From NCBI GenBank assembly GCA_028688175.1, contig JAQTYS010000094.1:1-9528 (forward strand): a DNA stretch of 9,528 nt. Reading direction: 5' to 3'. How positions within the stretch are numbered: position 1 is the first letter of the stretch; the number at the start of each line of letters is the position of its first letter. This stretch comes from Methanothrix sp. (GTDB taxonomy: Archaea > Halobacteriota > Methanosarcinia > Methanotrichales > Methanotrichaceae). The translations under genes and the position numbers were made by a program. Shown in pieces: positions 6,719-9,528 of this stretch. The notes under the pieces were generated by a model. It had not been told where the DNA came from. It saw only the letters and a program-made list of their open reading frames with translations, and did no database searches.

Positions 6719-7735
6719 ATGAAGGAGACCTCACCCTACAGCCCCGAGCTTATCCGTCTGCTGCGCACACAGCTTGGACTTAGCGACCGCGCTGTAATGA
6801 GGCCGGAGAGCACAGTTAAGGATTCCTACCCCATTTTGTTTGACCTGATCATAGAAGACGCCGCCAAAACCTACATAGTCGAACTGAAGCGCGTCGTGCG
6901 CCTCGATTCACTTTCTCATCTCGGCTTTCTCAAGCTGCTCTTGAAAGATAGCGCCGTTGACGCTTCAGATATCACTTTCGTCATAGCAGGAAAACGAATA
7001 ACTCCGGAAGCTATGGACGCCGCAGAAAAGACCGGCATTCAATTCATCAAGCTGCCTGCTGATTTGAACCTGGAAGAAGGCCAAGGCAAGCCCGGCACCA
7101 TACCCGTGAAACTCACATCCCCCAAGTCCTGGCAGGTTATCTCACATCTCCTCAAGATGAAGGAGGCTTCCATCCGGCAGCTTTCCATTGCATCCAGGGT
7201 ATCCTATGGCTGGAGCTATGCAACCGCAAAGGCTCTTGTTTCCAAAGGGATCGCATCAGACGCAGGAGGCCGTCTAAGGATCATTGATATCAATAAGCTC
7301 ATAAACGGCATCGCATGGGAACGCCCCTTCGAGAGGCTCTTTGCCCAGGAGATTAAGATCGCTGCCAATAGCGCCATTGAGCTTGCCAGAGAAATTTGCC
7401 TCGTATGCGATGAACAGCAAATTGCCTGTGCATTTACCAGTTTCACAGCAGGTGAGATTTACACAGGCTATAGCGCAAGGCACGACTCAGTGTACCTGTA
7501 TCTTGAGAAGAAAAACATCCCCGAGCTTGCCGAAATGTTTGACGTGCCAACCCAGGGAGATATCGCAGTGCGAATCTATGCTCCAGATCGTGATGTGTTC
7601 ATGGATCGCAGGGCTTTCTCGGTTGAAGGTCTTTGGCTTGCCTCACCGTCAACGGTCCTGCTTGATTGTGCTGGCCAGGGATACGCTGGCCGCGACCTGA
7701 CGCAAAAACTGGTGGAAATCTATGGCCAATTATAG
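6719..7735 (+). CDS. AbiEi-like regulator/antitoxin with nuclease-like N-terminal domain
   Basis: The product has 338 residues and probably three parts. Residues 1-125 resemble a PD-(D/E)xK nuclease core: a predicted strand with D42 (YPILFDLII), then YIVELKR with E55 and K57, then an alpha/beta tail (ITFVIAGKRI, 85-94). Residues 133-190 read as a winged helix-turn-helix (SWQVISHLLKMKEASIRQL, then VSYGWSYATAKALVSKGI and a wing GGRLRIID). Residues 195-338 look like the C-terminal domain of AbiEi-type antitoxins (AFTSFTAGEIYTGY, then ASPSTVLLDCAG near the end). In type IV AbiE systems the first gene represses the operon and counteracts the nucleotidyltransferase encoded by the second; the 14-base overlap with such a gene supports that role. 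ATG 6719 is chosen over GTG 6707 because the TATA box predicts transcription starting near 6713. Whether the nuclease-like core cuts DNA is unknown. Confidence 0.7.
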   Translation: MKETSPYSPELIRLLRTQLGLSDRAVMRPESTVKDSYPILFDLIIEDAAKTYIVELKRVVRLDSLSHLGFLKLLLKDSAVDASDITFVIAGKRITPEAMDAAEKTGIQFIKLPADLNLEEGQGKPGTIPVKLTSPKSWQVISHLLKMKEASIRQLSIASRVSYGWSYATAKALVSKGIASDAGGRLRIIDINKLINGIAWERPFERLFAQEIKIAANSAIELAREICLVCDEQQIACAFTSFTAGEIYTGYSARHDSVYLYLEKKNIPELAEMFDVPTQGDIAVRIYAPDRDVFMDRRAFSVEGLWLASPSTVLLDCAGQGYAGRDLTQKLVEIYGQL

Positions 7736-8468
7736 TGTCCCGAAAACGATAATTAGCGCATCCCGTGAGGAACTTATCGAGATATTTCACTGGGTGCAAG
7801 CCCGTGAGAAGGACAATCCCATCACAGTTCTGGTTGGAGGCTGGGCGGTTTACTGCTATAATCCCTGGTATGGATCTGTGGATATCGATCTTGTCACCAA
7901 CAACAAAACCCGCCAGCGCCTGATGAAGTACCTGAGGGATGAACGCGGATTTGTTCCTCAAAGAGATGCGATGGCTCCGACCACCGTTGTGAAAACTATC
8001 CGGGAAGGAAAGATCTTGATTGATTTCGGATCACGTGAAGATATCTGCAACTTTGAGGGAAGGGATGAACAATGTCCATTCTCGCTTCTTGACGGTCGCA
8101 CAACCACAAGGAAGGTCAGCCCAGGTTTTTTCGTGACGGTGCCTGATAGGACACTGCTTATGATTTTCAAGCTCAAGGCAACATGGGACAGGTCATTTCG
8201 GATCCAAAACAAAACATCGAGCGACGAAGAATGGGAGAGGGGTAAGCTGTGCAAGGACCGTGCAGATATTCTCGCACTACTTGACCGGAAAGCAGGTGGG
8301 ACAGAGACTGATATCTCGTATTTAGGTGAGCGGCTCAATGAGTATTCATTCCTGAAGGAAATGCTTCGAGAGATTCCCTACGATAGTGATGCAATCAAAA
8401 TGTATCGCAGGATGAATCAAAAGGAAGCCCTTGAACATATTGAAAGATTGCTCCTGCTTGCGCGATAA
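7722..8468 (+). CDS. AbiEii-like nucleotidyltransferase, probable toxin
   Basis: The 248-residue protein carries the nucleotidyltransferase signature: VGGWAV (residues 38-43), then SVDIDLV (52-58) with catalytic aspartates D54 and D56, and a likely third carboxylate in ILIDFG (D101). The later helices KLKATWDR (150-157) and LCKDRADILALL (176-187) match the KaxAxxdR...KDxxDi pattern of AbiEii/MenT-type toxins. Some members of that family inactivate tRNA by adding nucleotides to its 3' end; others are less well understood, so the substrate here is open. No membrane segment is seen. ATG 7722 lies inside the end of the upstream gene (14-base overlap) and follows a GGTGGA about eight bases back, so translation is probably coupled to the regulator. 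All expected active-site residues are present. A small-molecule or antibiotic nucleotidyltransferase is an alternative but fits the partner gene less well. Confidence 0.78.
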   Translation: MANYSVPKTIISASREELIEIFHWVQAREKDNPITVLVGGWAVYCYNPWYGSVDIDLVTNNKTRQRLMKYLRDERGFVPQRDAMAPTTVVKTIREGKILIDFGSREDICNFEGRDEQCPFSLLDGRTTTRKVSPGFFVTVPDRTLLMIFKLKATWDRSFRIQNKTSSDEEWERGKLCKDRADILALLDRKAGGTETDISYLGERLNEYSFLKEMLREIPYDSDAIKMYRRMNQKEALEHIERLLLLAR

Positions 8469-8634
8469 AATAATAGCATAGTAGTAGGATGGGCCAAACT
8501 CTTACGATCTCCCTTCGAGCTTGCAATTTGCCGCCTATTTGCATTTGTCTACTTAATTGAAACGCGCATCCGATTGGGAAACCAAAGAATGTATGGGAGA
8601 GCCTTCAAGATTTATCTAACCTGTAAGATTTGAG

Positions 8635-8647
8635 GCCTCTCGGAGGC
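8635..8647 (+). terminator. Weak candidate terminator hairpin after the AbiE-like operon
   Basis: GCCTC-TCG-GAGGC forms a five-base-pair stem with a three-base loop, 167 bases after the nucleotidyltransferase stop. T-rich sequence (ATTTTTAAAT) follows about 20 bases later. Archaeal termination depends mainly on T-runs, so the hairpin may be incidental. Confidence 0.2.
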
Positions 8648-8724
8648 TCCTATATGATGATGGTATTTTTAAATATTTAAATTTAATTAAATCCGCATTG
8701 CATCATTATTGATAAAGGATATGA

Positions 8725-8732
8725 TTTATAAA
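8725..8732 (+). promoter_or_regulatory. TATA-like element without a gene directly downstream
   Basis: TTTATAAA is identical to the element at 6685. It predicts a start near 8754, about 140 bases before the next gene. The transcript would open with a C/G-rich hairpin (ACCGG-GCG-CCGG) and meet a T6 run at 8787-8792. A short untranslated RNA or an alternative upstream promoter for the DUF3795 gene is possible. Confidence 0.25.
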
Positions 8733-8792
8733 ATAATCCTCTGCAATGTGAACCGGGCGCCGGAGGTTTGAAAAAGATCACTTTGGTTTTTT

Positions 8793-8823
8793 GCGTGAAA
8801 CCGGATCCGGTTGAATCTCACGC
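8793..8823. repeat. Nested palindrome centred on CCGGATCCGG
   Basis: The outer arms GCGTGA (8793-8798) and TCACGC (8818-8823) enclose a perfect 14-base palindrome AACCGGATCCGGTT (8799-8812) and a five-base spacer GAATC. It could be a dimeric protein-binding site or an RNA hairpin. It ends 38 bases before the TATA box at 8861, a position suited to an activator or repressor of the DUF3795 gene. Confidence 0.5.
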
Positions 8824-8860
8824 GAAGCTTTGATTGGGCAAGTCCTCGTGCCACGAATAG

Positions 8861-8868
8861 TATAAATA
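8861..8868 (+). promoter_or_regulatory. TATA box of the DUF3795 gene
   Basis: TATAAATA predicts a transcription start near 8889, about four bases before ATG 8893. That start has no Shine-Dalgarno sequence, so a leaderless message is likely. Confidence 0.5.
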
Positions 8869-8892
8869 TTTTGAGTGGAATATAACACTACT

Positions 8893-9348
8893 ATGAGCGA
8901 AGCCCAAGATAGAATTAAAGATCAAGCCGGTCCTTGCGGCATCGTCTGTGTTTCCTGTCCCCTGGGAAGCGGCGTTGTAGCCGAGTGCGCAGGCAGAACG
9001 AAAAAGAACATTGTGGACTGCCGGATTCCTATGTGGTCTCCCTTTGTGCCGGGGGGAGAGGTTATCGACTGGGCAGCAGTTGACAGGGGCCTGGACTGGA
9101 TGGAAAAGTACGCCGTTTGTGCCGGTTGCGGCAATGGCGGTGGCCCACCCGATTGCACCATCAGGATCTGTGCCCGGGAAAGAGGATACGAGCTATGCAG
9201 TTCCTGCCAGGACCTGGACTCCTGCACCAAGTTCGAATGGCTGGAGGGACACGGATCAGAGCTGAAAGAGAAGCTGAAGGAGAATCGCGGCTTATCCAAA
9301 GAGGAGTATATCAAGAAAATGATGAACCAGATGCCCTGGGAGGCTTAG
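8893..9348 (+). CDS. DUF3795 cysteine-rich protein
   Basis: This 151-residue protein has twelve cysteines: C15, 19, 22, 32, 43, 76, 79, 88, 93, 102, 105 and 111. CGIVCVSCP near the N-terminus, CAGC in the middle and the later IRICARERGYELCSSCQDLDSC follow the DUF3795 pattern of small proteins common in methanogens and anaerobic bacteria. Function is unestablished; the paired cysteines suggest zinc or iron-sulfur binding in the cytoplasm. No signal peptide or membrane segment is seen. The C-terminal 35 residues are charged and helical and end in MPWEA. GTG 8875 would add six residues, but the TATA box predicts transcription starting only at about 8889, so ATG 8893 is preferred. It stands alone, with its own promoter and a T-rich end downstream, and is convergent with the gene to its right. 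Confidence 0.82.
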   Translation: MSEAQDRIKDQAGPCGIVCVSCPLGSGVVAECAGRTKKNIVDCRIPMWSPFVPGGEVIDWAAVDRGLDWMEKYAVCAGCGNGGGPPDCTIRICARERGYELCSSCQDLDSCTKFEWLEGHGSELKEKLKENRGLSKEEYIKKMMNQMPWEA

Positions 9349-9369
9349 AGGTATCTTAAAACCGATCAT

Positions 9370-9393
9370 CATTTTCAAATGCGATCATTTTTT
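9370..9393 (+). terminator. Probable terminator between convergent genes
   Basis: A small hairpin CATTT-TC-AAATG (9370-9381) is followed by a T6 run at 9388-9393, 40 bases after the DUF3795 stop. CGATCA occurs three times around it (9363, 9382 and 9399). On the minus strand a TTTT lies just past the same hairpin, so it could serve both convergent genes. Confidence 0.45.
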
Positions 9394-9528
9394 ATTGCCG
9401 ATCACGTCCGGAGAAAATTGACGCGACAAAGAAGACCAGCCCCCCAATTGCCAGCAGCCCGATAAAGAGTGGAGCATATGGATATTTGTCCTCTGAAGCT
9501 GATGGGGCAGTCTGGTTGGACGATGAGG
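9392..9528 (-). CDS. C-terminal end of a membrane-anchored protein (5' part outside window)
   Basis: The minus-strand frame is open from the right edge for 44 codons to a TAA at 9394-9392. It encodes a Ser/Thr/Pro/Asn-containing stretch (SSSNQTAPSASEDKYPYAP), one hydrophobic segment of about 17-18 residues (LFIGLLAIGGLVFFVASI) and a short basic-containing tail, FSGRDRQ. This is the architecture of a C-terminally anchored surface or exported protein with a low-complexity linker outside and a few residues in the cytoplasm. The N-terminal domain, and hence the function, lies beyond the window. It was too short and lacks a start codon in the window, but the frame, the membrane segment and the clean stop support it. 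Confidence 0.65.
   Translation of the reverse strand, partial: SSSNQTAPSASEDKYPYAPLFIGLLAIGGLVFFVASIFSGRDRQ

Larger units (their letters stand above)
8469..8892. other. 424-base intergenic region without a convincing gene
   Basis: No open frame with coding character is seen. The left part (to about 8630) is featureless. A GCCTC-TCG-GAGGC hairpin lies at 8635-8647, followed by a very A/T-rich tract at 8660-8700, a TATA-like element at 8725-8732, a C/G-rich hairpin near 8750-8768, a T6 run at 8787-8792, a nested palindrome at 8793-8823 and the TATA box of the next gene at 8861. The density of inverted repeats suggests regulatory or RNA-level function, or a decayed mobile element. Confidence 0.6.

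Noticed and set aside
7216..7483. Minus-strand open frames inside the AbiEi-like gene
   Set aside because: They are shadows of a well-supported plus-strand gene and show no family match.

Overview
The window reads as a piece of a euryarchaeal chromosome, most likely a methanogen of the Methanosarcinia and perhaps a Methanothrix-type organism. The order-level guess is an inference. The archaeal assignment rests on an archaeal-style FtsZ, a UPF0146 protein, a DUF3795 protein, and promoters with archaeal TATA boxes about 25 bases before the likely transcription start. Several of these promoters put the start codon within a few bases of the predicted transcript end (leaderless or nearly so). No tRNA, rRNA or CRISPR array is visible.

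Layout. Positions 1-1011 (minus) hold most of ftsZ, cut by the left edge. Divergent from it are a small hicB-hicA toxin-antitoxin pair (1204-1678, plus) and a UPF0146 gene (1711-2121, plus), all close together. A gene-poor stretch (2122-2360) follows, holding what looks like the 5' end of a degraded group II intron. From 6428 down to 2361 (minus) comes a visibly more A/T-rich block. It has a 1136-residue protein with an N-terminal TIR-like domain, a trypsin-like protease domain with an intact His-Asp-Ser triad, and a membrane-spanning KAP-type P-loop NTPase, then a 199-residue PspA/IM30-like coiled-coil protein. The two are in the same reading frame, separated only by one TGA and 19 open codons whose translation continues the PspA similarity. 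On the other side of a 290-base divergent intergenic region, rich in TATCA/TGATA repeats, lies an AbiE-like (type IV) toxin-antitoxin operon: a winged-helix regulator with an extra nuclease-like N-terminal domain (6719-7735) overlapping a nucleotidyltransferase (7722-8468). A 424-base intergenic region with strong palindromes follows, then a 12-cysteine DUF3795 protein (8893-9348, plus), and the membrane-anchored C-terminus of a convergent protein cut by the right edge (9392-9528, minus).

Working together. The centre of the window (about 2180-8468) looks like an accessory defence island placed between housekeeping genes: an NTPase/protease/TIR-like conflict protein linked to a membrane-remodelling PspA-like module, back to back with a nucleotidyltransferase toxin-antitoxin pair, both with probable promoters among the same operator-like repeats. 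The most interesting candidate is the TIR-like/trypsin/KAP protein joined in frame to a PspA-like (ESCRT-III-superfamily) domain. This may be one split protein, a pseudogenised fusion, a readthrough product or two coupled genes.
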